64,000 bases of DNA, from positions 48,663-112,662 of the forward strand of contig NZ_LACH01000007.1 of assembly GCF_000968015.1 (NCBI RefSeq), written 5' to 3'. Shown here in pieces: positions 21,200 to 30,215 of the stretch. The first letter of the stretch is position 1. Each line of letters opens with the position of its first letter. This DNA is from Pseudomonas fluorescens. GTDB taxonomy: Bacteria > Pseudomonadota > Gammaproteobacteria > Pseudomonadales > Pseudomonadaceae. A program made the position numbers and the translations under genes. A model generated the notes under the pieces. The model did not search any database, was not told the DNA's origin, and saw nothing but the letters and a program-made list of their open reading frames with translations.

Positions 21200-21215
21200 G
21201 GTATATTCATATACC
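21200..21215. promoter_or_regulatory. 16-bp palindrome upstream of cysD
   Basis: GGTATAT-TC-ATATACC is a perfect inverted repeat 105 bp before the cysD ATG. It is a candidate binding site for CysB or another sulfur regulator; this is inferred from position only. Confidence 0.4.
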
Positions 21216-21319
21216 CTTTCGATCTAGCTTGCGTCCTGATTAGAAGAGGTCGCTGTGCTAGGATTCCTCGCTCGAACACGGCCCGCTGGCCGTCCATAAG
21301 ATCGTTTTCGTGAGTAGCC

Positions 21320-22237
21320 ATGGTCGACAAACTGACGCATCTGAAACAGCTGGAGGCCGAAAGCATCCACATCATCCGCGAGGTCGCCGCCGAGTTCGAT
21401 AACCCGGTGATGCTGTACTCCGTCGGTAAAGACTCTGCCGTGATGCTGCACCTTGCGCGCAAGGCATTCTTCCCGGGCAAACTGCCGTTCCCGGTGATGC
21501 ACGTCGACACCCGGTGGAAGTTCAAGGAAATGTACGCGTTCCGCGACCGCATGGTCGCAGAGCTCGGCCTTGACCTGCTGGTGCACGTGAATCCGGAGGG
21601 TGTTGCGCAGGGTATCAACCCGCTCACCCACGGCAGCGCCAAACACACCGATATCATGAAAACCGAAGGCCTCAAGCAGGCTCTCGACAAGTACGGTTTC
21701 GATGCCGCTTTTGGTGGTGCCCGTCGTGACGAAGAGAAGTCCCGTGCCAAAGAGCGCGTGTATTCCTTCCGCGATACCAAGCACCGCTGGGACCCGAAAA
21801 ACCAGCGTCCCGAGTTGTGGAACGTCTACAACGGCAAGGTCAACAAGGGCGAATCGATCCGTGTTTTCCCGTTGTCGAACTGGACCGAACTGGACATCTG
21901 GCAGTACATCTACCTCGAAGGCATCCCGATTGTGCCGCTGTATTTCGCCGCCGAGCGCGACGTTATCGAGATGAATGGCACCTGGATCATGATCGACGAC
22001 GAACGCCTGCTCAATCACCTGAGCGACGAAGACAAGGCGCGCATCGTCAAGAAGAAGGTCCGTTTCCGCACACTGGGTGACTACCCGTTGACCGGTGCGG
22101 TCGAGTCCGAGGCCACCAGCCTGACCGACATCATTCAGGAAATGCTCCTGACGCGAACTTCCGAACGCCAGGGCCGGGTCATCGATCACGATGGCGCAGG
22201 CTCGATGGAAGAAAAGAAACGTCAGGGTTATTTCTAA
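21320..22237 (+). CDS. cysD: Sulfate adenylyltransferase subunit CysD
   Basis: Catalytic subunit that makes adenosine 5'-phosphosulfate from sulfate and ATP. It has 305 residues; the PP-loop motif [13 protein letters not shown] lies near residue 35, and the C-terminal [27 protein letters not shown] tail is typical. It pairs with cysNC, which starts 9 bp later. Confidence 0.97.
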   Translation: MVDKLTHLKQLEAESIHIIREVAAEFDNPVMLYSVGKDSAVMLHLARKAFFPGKLPFPVMHVDTRWKFKEMYAFRDRMVAELGLDLLVHVNPEGVAQGINPLTHGSAKHTDIMKTEGLKQALDKYGFDAAFGGARRDEEKSRAKERVYSFRDTKHRWDPKNQRPELWNVYNGKVNKGESIRVFPLSNWTELDIWQYIYLEGIPIVPLYFAAERDVIEMNGTWIMIDDERLLNHLSDEDKARIVKKKVRFRTLGDYPLTGAVESEATSLTDIIQEMLLTRTSERQGRVIDHDGAGSMEEKKRQGYF

Positions 22238-22246
22238 GGGGTTGTC

Positions 22247-24145
22247 ATGTCGCACGCATCTGATTTGATCAGCGAGGACATTCTCGCCTACCTGGGCCAG
22301 CACGAACGCAAGGAAATGCTGCGCTTTCTGACCTGTGGCAACGTCGACGACGGCAAGAGCACCCTGATCGGGCGCCTGCTGCACGACTCCAAAATGATCT
22401 ACGAAGATCACCTGGAAGCCATTACCCGCGACTCGAAAAAAGTCGGCACCACTGGCGATGACATCGACCTGGCATTGCTGGTCGACGGCTTGCAGGCCGA
22501 GCGGGAGCAGGGCATCACCATCGATGTCGCTTACCGCTACTTCTCCACCGCCAAGCGCAAATTCATCATCGCCGACACCCCTGGCCATGAGCAGTACACC
22601 CGCAACATGGCCACCGGTGCGTCCACCTGTGACCTGGCGATCATCTTGGTCGACGCCCGTTACGGCGTGCAGACCCAGACCCGTCGCCACAGCTTCATTG
22701 CCTCGTTGCTGGGCATCAAGCACATCGTTGTCGCCATCAACAAGATGGACCTCAACGGCTTCGACGAAACCGTCTTCGAGTCGATCAAGGCCGATTACTT
22801 GAAGTTCGCCGATGGCATCGCGTTCAAGCCGACCACCATGGCCTTCGTGCCAATGTCGGCGCTGAAGGGCGACAACGTGGTGAACAAGTCCGAGCGCTCG
22901 CCGTGGTACACCGGCCAGTCGCTGATGGAAATTCTCGAGACCGTCGAGATCGCCAATGACCGCAACTACACCGACCTGCGTTTCCCGGTGCAGTACGTCA
23001 ACCGTCCGAACCTGAACTTCCGTGGTTTCGCCGGCACCCTGGCCAGCGGCGTCGTGCACAAGGGCGACGAAGTCGTTGTGCTGCCGTCGGGCAAGAGCAG
23101 CCGCGTGAAGTCCATCGTCACCTTCGAAGGTGAGCTGGAGCACGCAGGTCCTGGTCAAGCGGTGACGCTGACCATGGAAGACGAGATCGACATCTCCCGC
23201 GGCGACTTGCTGGTGCATGCCGACAACCTGCCGCAAGTGACTGACGCCTTCGACGCCATGCTGGTGTGGATGGCCGAAGAACCGATGCTGCCGGGCAAGA
23301 AATACGACATCAAGCGCGCCACGACGTACGTGCCGGGTTCGATCACCAGCATCGTCAACCGCGTTGACGTGAACACCCTGGAAGAAGGTCCGGCCAGTTC
23401 GTTGAACCTGAACGAGATTGGCCGGGTCAAGATCAGCCTCGACGCGGCCATCGCGCTGGACGGTTACGCGAGCAACCGCACCACCGGTTCGTTCATCGTC
23501 ATCGATCGTTTGACCAATGGCACCGTCGCGGCCGGCATGATCATCGCTCAGCCGTTGAGCCATGGCGCCAGCACGCATCACGGCAAACTGGCGCACGTCG
23601 CCACCGAAGAACGCGCCCAGCGCTTCGGCCAGCAACCGGCCACCGTGTTGTTCAGCGGCTTGTCGGGTGCCGGCAAAAGCACCCTGGCTTACGCGGTTGA
23701 ACGCAAGCTGTTCGACATGGGCCGTGCGGTGTTTGTACTCGATGGCCAGAACCTGCGTCACGACCTGAACAAAGGTCTGCCACAGGATCGCGCCGGGCGT
23801 ACCGAGAACTGGCGTCGTGCGGCGCACGTTGCGCGTCAGTTCAACGAAGCCGGTCTTCTGACGCTGGCAGCCTTCGTTGCGCCGAGTGCTGAAGGACGTG
23901 AGCAGGCCAGGGAACTGATCGGCAAGGAGCGTCTGCTGACGGTCTACGTCCAGGCCTCTCCGACGGTCTGTGCCGAGCGTGATCCACAAGGCCTGTACGC
24001 GGCGGCCGGGGACAACATCCCGGGCGATTCCTTCCCGTACGACGTGCCGCTGGACGCCGACCTCGTGGTCGATACCCAGTCGCTGTCGCTGGAAGAAAGC
24101 GTCAAGCACGTGCTGGATCTGCTGCGCAAGCGTGGCGCGATCTAA
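22247..24145 (+). CDS. cysNC: Bifunctional sulfate adenylyltransferase GTPase / APS kinase
   Basis: Fusion of CysN, the GTPase that drives APS formation with CysD, and CysC, which phosphorylates APS to PAPS. It has 632 residues. The GTPase P-loop GNVDDGKS is at 31-38, with DTPGHEQY and NKMD motifs after it. The APS kinase part begins around residue 440, with P-loop GLSGAGKST near 470. The fused form is usual in Pseudomonas. It is followed by a strong terminator. Confidence 0.97.
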   Translation: MSHASDLISEDILAYLGQHERKEMLRFLTCGNVDDGKSTLIGRLLHDSKMIYEDHLEAITRDSKKVGTTGDDIDLALLVDGLQAEREQGITIDVAYRYFSTAKRKFIIADTPGHEQYTRNMATGASTCDLAIILVDARYGVQTQTRRHSFIASLLGIKHIVVAINKMDLNGFDETVFESIKADYLKFADGIAFKPTTMAFVPMSALKGDNVVNKSERSPWYTGQSLMEILETVEIANDRNYTDLRFPVQYVNRPNLNFRGFAGTLASGVVHKGDEVVVLPSGKSSRVKSIVTFEGELEHAGPGQAVTLTMEDEIDISRGDLLVHADNLPQVTDAFDAMLVWMAEEPMLPGKKYDIKRATTYVPGSITSIVNRVDVNTLEEGPASSLNLNEIGRVKISLDAAIALDGYASNRTTGSFIVIDRLTNGTVAAGMIIAQPLSHGASTHHGKLAHVATEERAQRFGQQPATVLFSGLSGAGKSTLAYAVERKLFDMGRAVFVLDGQNLRHDLNKGLPQDRAGRTENWRRAAHVARQFNEAGLLTLAAFVAPSAEGREQARELIGKERLLTVYVQASPTVCAERDPQGLYAAAGDNIPGDSFPYDVPLDADLVVDTQSLSLEESVKHVLDLLRKRGAI

Positions 24146-24160
24146 GCGTTAGCCGTTAAC

Positions 24161-24203
24161 AAAAACCCCGCCGATGAGTGATCATCGGCGGGTTTTTTAT
24201 TTT
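24161..24203 (+). terminator. Rho-independent terminator after cysNC
   Basis: CCCGCCGATGA pairs with TCATCGGCGGG and is followed by a run of six T residues. Confidence 0.9.
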
Positions 24204-24220
24204 TGCTCAACTCGGTCAAG

Positions 24221-24311
24221 TGTAGGAGTGAGCCTGCTCGCGATAGTGGTGGATCAGTCGACATAAATTCTGAATGTGCGGCCGCTATCGCGAGCAGGCT
24301 CACTCCTACAG
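24221..24311. repeat. REP-type inverted repeat pair, family B variant
   Basis: TGTAGGAGTGAGCCTGCTCG and its inverted copy with the same internal GTCGACAT/TGAATGT loop. The outer TGTAGGAG differs from the TGTGGGAG of the other family B copies. It lies between converging cysNC and the acyltransferase gene. Confidence 0.85.
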
Positions 24312-24315
24312 GGGA

Positions 24316-25224
24316 TCAACGTTTGCCTGGGTATTCCCGGTGCATCTGTGCAAGCAATGCGTCCTTGTCCTGCCACAACTGGTTGATCCAGCCCTGAAAC
24401 TGCAATCGATACTCGCCGTCCTGGTCGTAGTTCTTGCCGATGAACTGCGGCGGAATCTTCAGTTCCTGAAAATGCACAACAACTTCCTTCACATTCCCGC
24501 AGAGCAAATCCCAATAACCGGGCCGCCCGGCAGGATAGTGAATGGTCACGTTGACGATGGCTTCCAGCTGCTCACCCATGGCATCCAGCACAAACGCAAT
24601 GCCGCCCGCCTTTGGTTTGAGCAAGTGACGGAACGGCGATTTCTGCTGGGCATGCTTGCCTTCGGTGAAACGCGTGCCTTCGACGAAGTTGAAAATCCCC
24701 ACCGGGTTGTGGCGGAACTTGTCGCAGGTCTTGCGGGTGGTTTCCAGGTCTTTGCCTTTCTTCTCCGGGTGCTTTTCCAGGTAGGCCTTGGAGTAGCGCT
24801 TCATGAACGGAAAGCCGAGCGCCCACCACGCCAGGCCAATCACCGGCACCCAGATCAGTTCCTGTTTGAGGAAGAACTTCAGCGGGCGAATCTTCCGGTT
24901 CAGCACGTACTGCAACACCATGATGTCGACCCAGCTCTGGTGGTTGCTAGTGATCAAATACGAGTGCTGATAGTCCAGACCTTCGAGGCCGCTGAGCGTC
25001 CAGCGTGTGTGACCGAGCAAGTCCATCCACGCTTTGTTGTTGCTGATCCAGGCTTCGTGGATGTGGCCCATCAGCCAATCGGTAAAGCGCTGGGCGGAGG
25101 GGAAGGGCAGTATCAGTTTGAAAATCGCCACAATGAATAGCGGTGTGCAGCAGACAATCGTGTTCAGCGCCAACAGTAGCGAGGCAATCACGCCTCGCAG
25201 CGGTGCAGGTAGGGAATCCAGCAT
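24316..25224 (-). CDS. 1-acylglycerol-3-phosphate acyltransferase-like protein (YihG type)
   Basis: Inner-membrane acyltransferase of the PlsC superfamily, 302 residues. Hydrophobic N-terminal segments lie at about 8-40. The catalytic NHxxxxD motif is NHQSWVD (H95, D100), followed by the substrate motif FVEGTRFT. The exact lipid substrate is unknown; YihG-type enzymes act on lysophosphatidic acid in E. coli. It abuts pta (stop of pta and start of this gene adjoin). Confidence 0.85.
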   Translation of the reverse strand: MLDSLPAPLRGVIASLLLALNTIVCCTPLFIVAIFKLILPFPSAQRFTDWLMGHIHEAWISNNKAWMDLLGHTRWTLSGLEGLDYQHSYLITSNHQSWVDIMVLQYVLNRKIRPLKFFLKQELIWVPVIGLAWWALGFPFMKRYSKAYLEKHPEKKGKDLETTRKTCDKFRHNPVGIFNFVEGTRFTEGKHAQQKSPFRHLLKPKAGGIAFVLDAMGEQLEAIVNVTIHYPAGRPGYWDLLCGNVKEVVVHFQELKIPPQFIGKNYDQDGEYRLQFQGWINQLWQDKDALLAQMHREYPGKR

Positions 25225-27324
25225 TTAAAGATCCAAAGGTCGGTTGGCAGCTTGAATCGCGGTCAACGCGATGGTGTAGACGATGTCGTCGACTTGCGCG
25301 CCGCGCGGCAGGTCGTTCACCGGTTTGCGCAGGCCTTGCAGCATCGGCCCGAGGCTGACGCAGTCGGCGCTGCGCTGCACGGCTTTGTGGGTGGTGTTGC
25401 CGGTGTTCAGGTCGGGGAACACGAACACGGTGGCGCGACCTGCCACCAGGCTGTTCGGCGCCAGTTGCCGGGCAACGGTTTCGTTGGCGGCGGCGTCGTA
25501 CTGCAATGGGCCGTCGATCAACAGCGCGTTTTGTTGCTCGTGGGCGAGCAACGTCGCTTCGCGCACCTTCTCGACCTCTTCGCCGCTGGCCGATTCACCG
25601 CTGGAGTAGCTGATCATCGCCACGCGCGGGGTGATGCCGAAGGCAGCTGCCGAGTCGGCGCTTTGCAGCGCGATCTCGGCCAGTTCGCTGGCGCTCGGGT
25701 GCGGGTTCATCACGCAGTCGCCGTAGACCAGCACTTCCTCCGGGAAGAGCATGAAGAACACTGACGACACCAGCGTGCAGCCCGGCGCCGTTTTAATAAG
25801 CTGCAGGGCCGGGCGGATGGTGTTGGCGGTGGAGTGAATGACCCCGGACACCAATCCGTCGACCTCATCCAGCGCCAGCATCATGGTGCCGATCACCACG
25901 GTGTCTTCCAGTTGCTGCTCGGCCATCGGCGCGTTGAGGCTTTTGCTTTTGCGCAGGGCGACCATCGGCTCGACGTAGCGCTCGCGGATCAGGTCCGGGT
26001 CGAGAATCTCCAGCCCCGGCGGCAACTCGATGCCTTGGGCGCGAGCCACGGCTTCGACGTCCGCCGGTTTCGCCAGCAACACGCAACGGGCGATACCACG
26101 TGCCTGACAGATGGCTGCGGCTTGCACGGTCAGCGGCTCGCTGCCTTCGGGCAGGACGATGCGTTTGTTGGCGGCCTGGGCGCGCTGGATCAATTGATAA
26201 CGGAACACCGCGGGCGACAGGCGCATTTCCCGTGGCGTGCCGCAGCGTTGGTGCAGCCATTGGGCGTCGAGGTGGCTGGCAACGAAATCGGTGATGATCT
26301 CCGCGCGCTCGCGGTCGTCGATCGGGATTTCCTTGTTCAAACCGTTCAGCTGGTTGGCGGTGTCGTAGGAGCCGGTGCTCACCGACAACACCGGCAGGCC
26401 GGCCTGCAACGCGCCACGGCAGAGGTCCATGATGCGCGGGTCGGGCAGGGTGTCGCTGGTCAGCAACAGGCCGGCCAGCGGCACGCCGTTCATGGCGGCG
26501 AGGCTGACGGCGAGGATGATGTCGTCGCGATCACCGGGCGTCACCACCAACACGCCGGGCTTGAGCAGCTCCACGGTGTTGCGCATGGTGCGGGCGCAGA
26601 TGATGATTTTGGTCATGCGCCGGGTCTCGTAATCACCGGCATTGAGAATTTGCGCGCCCATCAGATCGGCGACGTCGCGGGTGCGCGGGGCGTTCAATTC
26701 CGGCTGGAACGGAATGCAACCCAACAGACGGAAATCGCCGCTGCGCAGCAAGGGCGAATGCTCTTTCAAGCGCGAGGCAAAGGCCTCCATGCTCTCGTCG
26801 GTTTTGACTTTGTTGAGGATCACGCCGAGGACTTTCGGGTCTTTCGGACCGCCGAACAATTGCGCCTGCAATTCCACTCGGCCGGACAGCTCGGTCAGCA
26901 CCTCGTTTTCCGGCGCCGAGACCAGGATCACTTCGGCGTCGAGGCTTTTCGCCAAATGCAGATTGACCCGAGCGGCGTAACTGGCGCTGCGGGTCGGGAC
27001 CATGCCTTCTACGATCAGCACATCCTTGCCGACTGCAGCCTGCTGATAAAGGGTGATGATTTCTTCGAGCAGCTCATCCAGTTGACCGTCGCCGAGCATG
27101 CGCTCGACGTGCGCCAGACCGAGCGGCTGAGGCGGTTTCAAACCGTGAGTGCGCGCCACCAGTTCAGTGGACCGTTCAGGGCCGGTGTCGCCCGGATGCG
27201 GCTGGGCAATCGGTTTGAAAAAGCCGACCTTGAGGCCGGCCCGCTCAAGAGTACGCACCAGCCCGAGGCTGATGGAGGTCAGACCCACACCAAAATCGGT
27301 GGGCGCGATAAAAAAAGTTTGCAT
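25225..27324 (-). CDS. pta: Phosphate acetyltransferase, long form
   Basis: Interconverts acetyl-CoA and acetyl phosphate. It has 699 residues from the ATG at 27324 (MQTFFIAPTDFGVG); 12 open codons upstream are not typical. An N-terminal P-loop/BioD-like domain and a DRTGG domain (to about 370) precede the catalytic PTA_PTB domain, which includes VYGDCVMNPHPSASELAEIA and GPLQYDAA. No ackA is seen next to it in this window. Confidence 0.96.
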   Translation of the reverse strand: MQTFFIAPTDFGVGLTSISLGLVRTLERAGLKVGFFKPIAQPHPGDTGPERSTELVARTHGLKPPQPLGLAHVERMLGDGQLDELLEEIITLYQQAAVGKDVLIVEGMVPTRSASYAARVNLHLAKSLDAEVILVSAPENEVLTELSGRVELQAQLFGGPKDPKVLGVILNKVKTDESMEAFASRLKEHSPLLRSGDFRLLGCIPFQPELNAPRTRDVADLMGAQILNAGDYETRRMTKIIICARTMRNTVELLKPGVLVVTPGDRDDIILAVSLAAMNGVPLAGLLLTSDTLPDPRIMDLCRGALQAGLPVLSVSTGSYDTANQLNGLNKEIPIDDRERAEIITDFVASHLDAQWLHQRCGTPREMRLSPAVFRYQLIQRAQAANKRIVLPEGSEPLTVQAAAICQARGIARCVLLAKPADVEAVARAQGIELPPGLEILDPDLIRERYVEPMVALRKSKSLNAPMAEQQLEDTVVIGTMMLALDEVDGLVSGVIHSTANTIRPALQLIKTAPGCTLVSSVFFMLFPEEVLVYGDCVMNPHPSASELAEIALQSADSAAAFGITPRVAMISYSSGESASGEEVEKVREATLLAHEQQNALLIDGPLQYDAAANETVARQLAPNSLVAGRATVFVFPDLNTGNTTHKAVQRSADCVSLGPMLQGLRKPVNDLPRGAQVDDIVYTIALTAIQAANRPLDL

Positions 27325-27384
27325 GCGGATTCTCTGGAGGTGCATGGCAGTGGCGATCATCTATGTCTGACGATCTACCGAATT

Positions 27385-27606
27385 TCAGTCGCCAAGGTTA
27401 TCGCTAACCGAGCCTTGTGCGCACCAACCGCAATCAAAGGGCTGGCCTATTTTTTCAATACGTTGCGCGGGGTCCAGGACCCAGGCGCGTGATTGCCACG
27501 GTGGCTGGTGGCGCAGGTGCTGGGTGTGACCGCAGGAAAGCTCGGCCACCCAGTGCCCGTCCTCATCCTGATGGAAACCTGTGACCGTTGAGCCTTTCGC
27601 CGTCAC
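27385..27606 (-). CDS. DUF3565 domain-containing protein
   Basis: Small protein of unknown function. The conserved part covers VTGFHQDEDGHWVAELSCG, HTQHLRHQPPW and FDCGWC, suggesting a metal or zinc-ribbon-like site (my inference). The start is uncertain: I used the GTG at 27606 (73 residues). The frame stays open to 27723, but that would overlap the start of the divergent isomerase gene. Confidence 0.65.
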   Translation of the reverse strand: MTAKGSTVTGFHQDEDGHWVAELSCGHTQHLRHQPPWQSRAWVLDPAQRIEKIGQPFDCGWCAQGSVSDNLGD

Positions 27607-27691
27607 CCGTCTGTCCGGGTTGTGTTCGCTTTCGGGCGATTGCTTCGCTAAACTTGGCCATTCTTCATTCTTATGCAAAAGGTCTCGCCCC

Positions 27692-28177
27692 ATGCTGATC
27701 GCCGCCAATAAGGCTGTCTCCATCGACTATACCCTGACCAACGACGCTGGTGAGGTCATCGACAGCTCAGCCGGCGGCGCGCCGCTGGTCTACCTGCAAG
27801 GCGCAGGTAACATCATTCCGGGCCTGGAAAAGGCTCTGGAAGGCAAAGCAGTCGGTGACGAACTGACTGTCGCCGTAGAACCTGAAGATGCCTACGGCGA
27901 ATACGCTGCCGAACTGGTCAGCACTTTGAGCCGCAGCATGTTCGAAGGCGTCGACGAGCTGGAAGTGGGCATGCAGTTCCACGCATCCGCTCCGGACGGC
28001 CAAATGCAGATCGTCACCATTCGCGATCTGGACGGCGACGATGTCACCGTTGACGGCAACCACCCGTTGGCCGGTCAGCGCCTGAATTTCCAGGTCAAAA
28101 TCATCGACATCCGTGATGCCAGCCAGGAAGAAATCGCTCATGGTCACGTCCATGGCGAAGGTGGCCATCACCACTGA
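27692..28177 (+). CDS. FKBP-type peptidyl-prolyl isomerase, SlyD-like
   Basis: Cytoplasmic peptidyl-prolyl isomerase/chaperone of 161 residues from the ATG at 27692. The FKBP part includes LTNDAGEVIDSS and IPGLEKALEGKAVGDE, interrupted by the insert-in-flap domain (about 70-125) of SlyD proteins. The C-terminus is histidine rich (HGHVHGEGGHHH), which would bind nickel or zinc. An upstream extension to 27581 is open but unneeded. It is followed by a terminator. Confidence 0.92.
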   Translation: MLIAANKAVSIDYTLTNDAGEVIDSSAGGAPLVYLQGAGNIIPGLEKALEGKAVGDELTVAVEPEDAYGEYAAELVSTLSRSMFEGVDELEVGMQFHASAPDGQMQIVTIRDLDGDDVTVDGNHPLAGQRLNFQVKIIDIRDASQEEIAHGHVHGEGGHHH

Positions 28178-28205
28178 TTTTCTGCGCTAAGCTTTCGAGA
28201 ACTGG

Positions 28206-28232
28206 AGAGGCGCCCGAGGGGCGCCTTTTTAG
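28206..28232 (+). terminator. Rho-independent terminator after the SlyD-like gene
   Basis: AGGCGCCC-GAG-GGGCGCCT followed by five T residues. Confidence 0.85.
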
Positions 28233-28301
28233 TCCGCGGCTGTCCCTGGTGACACCGCCAAGTGGCTGTTTCGAGAAGATCACGGGAATTTGGAGTTCGT
28301 C

Positions 28302-28784
28302 ATGAGTGCTTTTCACGACCTTAAATTGACAGCCCTGGATGGTCAGGAGCTACCGCTGGCGCCTTTCAAGGGGCGTGTCGTGCTGGTGGTCAACGTTGCC
28401 TCCAAATGCGGCTTGACCCCACAGTACGCGGCGCTGGAAAACCTTTACCAGCAATACAAGGACAAAGGGTTCAGCGTACTCGGCCTGCCGTGCAACCAGT
28501 TTGCCGGGCAGGAACCGGGTACCGAGCAAGAGATCCAGGATTTCTGCAGCCTCAACTATGGCGTGACCTTTCCGTTGTCCAGCAAGCTGGAAGTCAATGG
28601 TCACGATCGTCATCAGCTGTACCGTCTGCTGGCGGGCGAGGGTGCTGAGTTCCCGGGTGACATTACCTGGAACTTCGAAAAATTCCTGCTGGGCAAGGAC
28701 GGGCGTGTACTGGCGCGGTTTTCACCACGCACGGCGCCGGATGATCCGACAGTTGTTCATGCGATTGAAAAAGCGCTGAGCTAA
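28302..28784 (+). CDS. Glutathione peroxidase-family peroxidase
   Basis: Thiol peroxidase of 160 residues reducing hydrogen or lipid peroxides, probably via thioredoxin. The peroxidatic residue is a cysteine, C36 in NVASKCGLT, not selenocysteine. Q70 in PCNQFAGQE and the tryptophan in ITWNFEKFL complete the family active site. I used the ATG at 28302; four extra codons upstream are open. Confidence 0.94.
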   Translation: MSAFHDLKLTALDGQELPLAPFKGRVVLVVNVASKCGLTPQYAALENLYQQYKDKGFSVLGLPCNQFAGQEPGTEQEIQDFCSLNYGVTFPLSSKLEVNGHDRHQLYRLLAGEGAEFPGDITWNFEKFLLGKDGRVLARFSPRTAPDDPTVVHAIEKALS

Positions 28785-28790
28785 AAAGAA

Positions 28791-28872
28791 AGATCAAAAG
28801 ATCGCAGCCTTCGGCAGCTCCTACGGGTGTACACATTCCCCTGTAGGAGCTGCCGAAGGCTGCGATCTTTTT
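28791..28872. repeat. REP-type inverted repeat, family A (short-arm variant)
   Basis: Arms GATCGCAGCCTTCGGCAGCT and inverted partner around a loop of about 14 bp, directly after the peroxidase gene. The middle of the arm is shorter than in the copies at 476 and 34914. Confidence 0.85.
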
Positions 28873-28992
28873 GCTTCTGTCTTTTAATCCTTAATCACCC
28901 AGATCAATAGTGCTGTGCATCGCTTGTCGCTCCGCATATTATCGCCGTCATAAAACATCTGTCCCGTCGATACCGTTTTCGTGGAGCGTCCC

Positions 28993-30096
28993 ATGCCCGT
29001 CAAAGCCCTGTTCAAACCGTTCCACCTCGGCACCCTCGAACTGCCGACCCGCGTCGTCATGGCGCCGATGACCCGATCGTTTTCGCCGGGTGGCGTTCCT
29101 AATTCCAAAGTGATCGAGTACTACCGTCGTCGCGCCGCCGCAGGCGTTGGCTTGATCATCACCGAAGGCACCACCGTCGGCCACCAGGCTTCCAACGGTT
29201 ACCCGAACGTGCCGCATTTCTACGGTGAAGCAGCGCTGGCCGGCTGGAAAAAAGTGGTCGACGCGGTTCATGCTGAAGGTGGCAAGATCGTTCCGCAGCT
29301 GTGGCATGTCGGCAGCGTGCGCCGCATCGGCACCGAGCCGGACGCCAGCGTGCCGGGTTACGGTCCGTCGGAGAAATTGAAAGATGGTCAGGTCGTGGTG
29401 CACGGCATGACCCAGCAAGATATCCAGGACGTGATCGCCGCGTTTGCCCAGGCCGCCAAAGATGCCCAGAGCATCGGCATGGACGGCGTTGAAATTCACG
29501 GTGCCCACGGCTACCTCGTGGACCAGTTCTTCTGGGAGGGCAGCAACCAGCGCACCGACGAATACGGCGGCAGCCTGGCTAACCGTTCGCGTTTTGCCAT
29601 TGAACTGATCCAGGCTGTGCGTGCAGCGGTCGGCGAAGGCTTCCCGATTATTTTCCGTTTCTCTCAATGGAAGCAGCAGGATTACACCGCGCGTCTGGTG
29701 CAAACACCGGAGGCATTGGGTGAATTCCTCAAGCCGTTGTCCGACGCCGGCGTGGATATTTTCCACTGTTCGACGCGCCGTTTCTGGGAGCCGGAGTTCG
29801 ACGGTTCCGAGCTGAACCTGGCCGGCTGGACCCGCAAACTCACCGGCAAGCCGACCATCACCGTGGGTAGCGTCGGCCTGGACGGCGAGTTCCTGCAGTT
29901 CATGGTCAACACCGACAAGATCGCGCAGCCAGCCAGCCTGGAAAAACTGCTGGAGCGTTTGAACAATGATGAGTTCGATCTGGTGGCGGTAGGTCGTGCG
30001 CTGCTGGTGGACCCGGACTGGGCGCAGAAGGTGCGTGACGGCCGCGAAGAAGACATCCTGCCGTTCAGCCGTGAGGCGTTGATGACCCTGGTTTAA
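28993..30096 (+). CDS. Old Yellow Enzyme family NADH:flavin oxidoreductase
   Basis: FMN-dependent ene-reductase of 367 residues from the ATG at 28993. It forms a single TIM barrel with VVMAPMTR near the N-terminus, the substrate-binding HGAHGYLVDQF motif, the RTDEYGGSLANRSRF signature and the VGRALLVDPDW FMN site near the C-terminus. Substrates are likely to be electrophilic alkenes or nitro compounds; the natural one is unknown. It stands alone between REP elements. Confidence 0.92.
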   Translation: MPVKALFKPFHLGTLELPTRVVMAPMTRSFSPGGVPNSKVIEYYRRRAAAGVGLIITEGTTVGHQASNGYPNVPHFYGEAALAGWKKVVDAVHAEGGKIVPQLWHVGSVRRIGTEPDASVPGYGPSEKLKDGQVVVHGMTQQDIQDVIAAFAQAAKDAQSIGMDGVEIHGAHGYLVDQFFWEGSNQRTDEYGGSLANRSRFAIELIQAVRAAVGEGFPIIFRFSQWKQQDYTARLVQTPEALGEFLKPLSDAGVDIFHCSTRRFWEPEFDGSELNLAGWTRKLTGKPTITVGSVGLDGEFLQFMVNTDKIAQPASLEKLLERLNNDEFDLVAVGRALLVDPDWAQKVRDGREEDILPFSREALMTLV

Positions 30097-30117
30097 GCGG
30101 CGCCTTGACTGACGCCT

Positions 30118-30190
30118 TCGCGAGCAGGCTCGCTCCGACACTGGATTTCTGTACGACGCAGAACCAATGTGGGAGCGAGCTTGCTCGCGA
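30118..30190. repeat. REP-type inverted repeat pair, family B, opposite orientation
   Basis: CGCGAGCAGGCTCGCTCC at 30119-30136 and GGGAGCGAGCTTGCTCGCG at 30171-30189 face each other, the reverse arrangement of the other family B pairs, around a loop without the GTCGACAT core. It lies between converging genes. Confidence 0.75.
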
Positions 30191-30215
30191 TGACTGACTA
30201 AAGAACACCGAAGAA

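Noticed and set aside
21224..24109. Very long open frame on the minus strand (about 960 codons)
   Set aside because: It lies exactly opposite cysD and cysNC, whose products are certain; the antisense frame is open because of GC-rich codon bias and has no recognisable domain.
25834..27492. Plus-strand open frame opposite pta
   Set aside because: Histidine/glutamine-rich shadow frame of a certain gene.
15996..30190. Possible CRISPR array from recurring repeats
   Set aside because: The repeats are palindromic pairs scattered between genes without regular spacers; they are REP elements.
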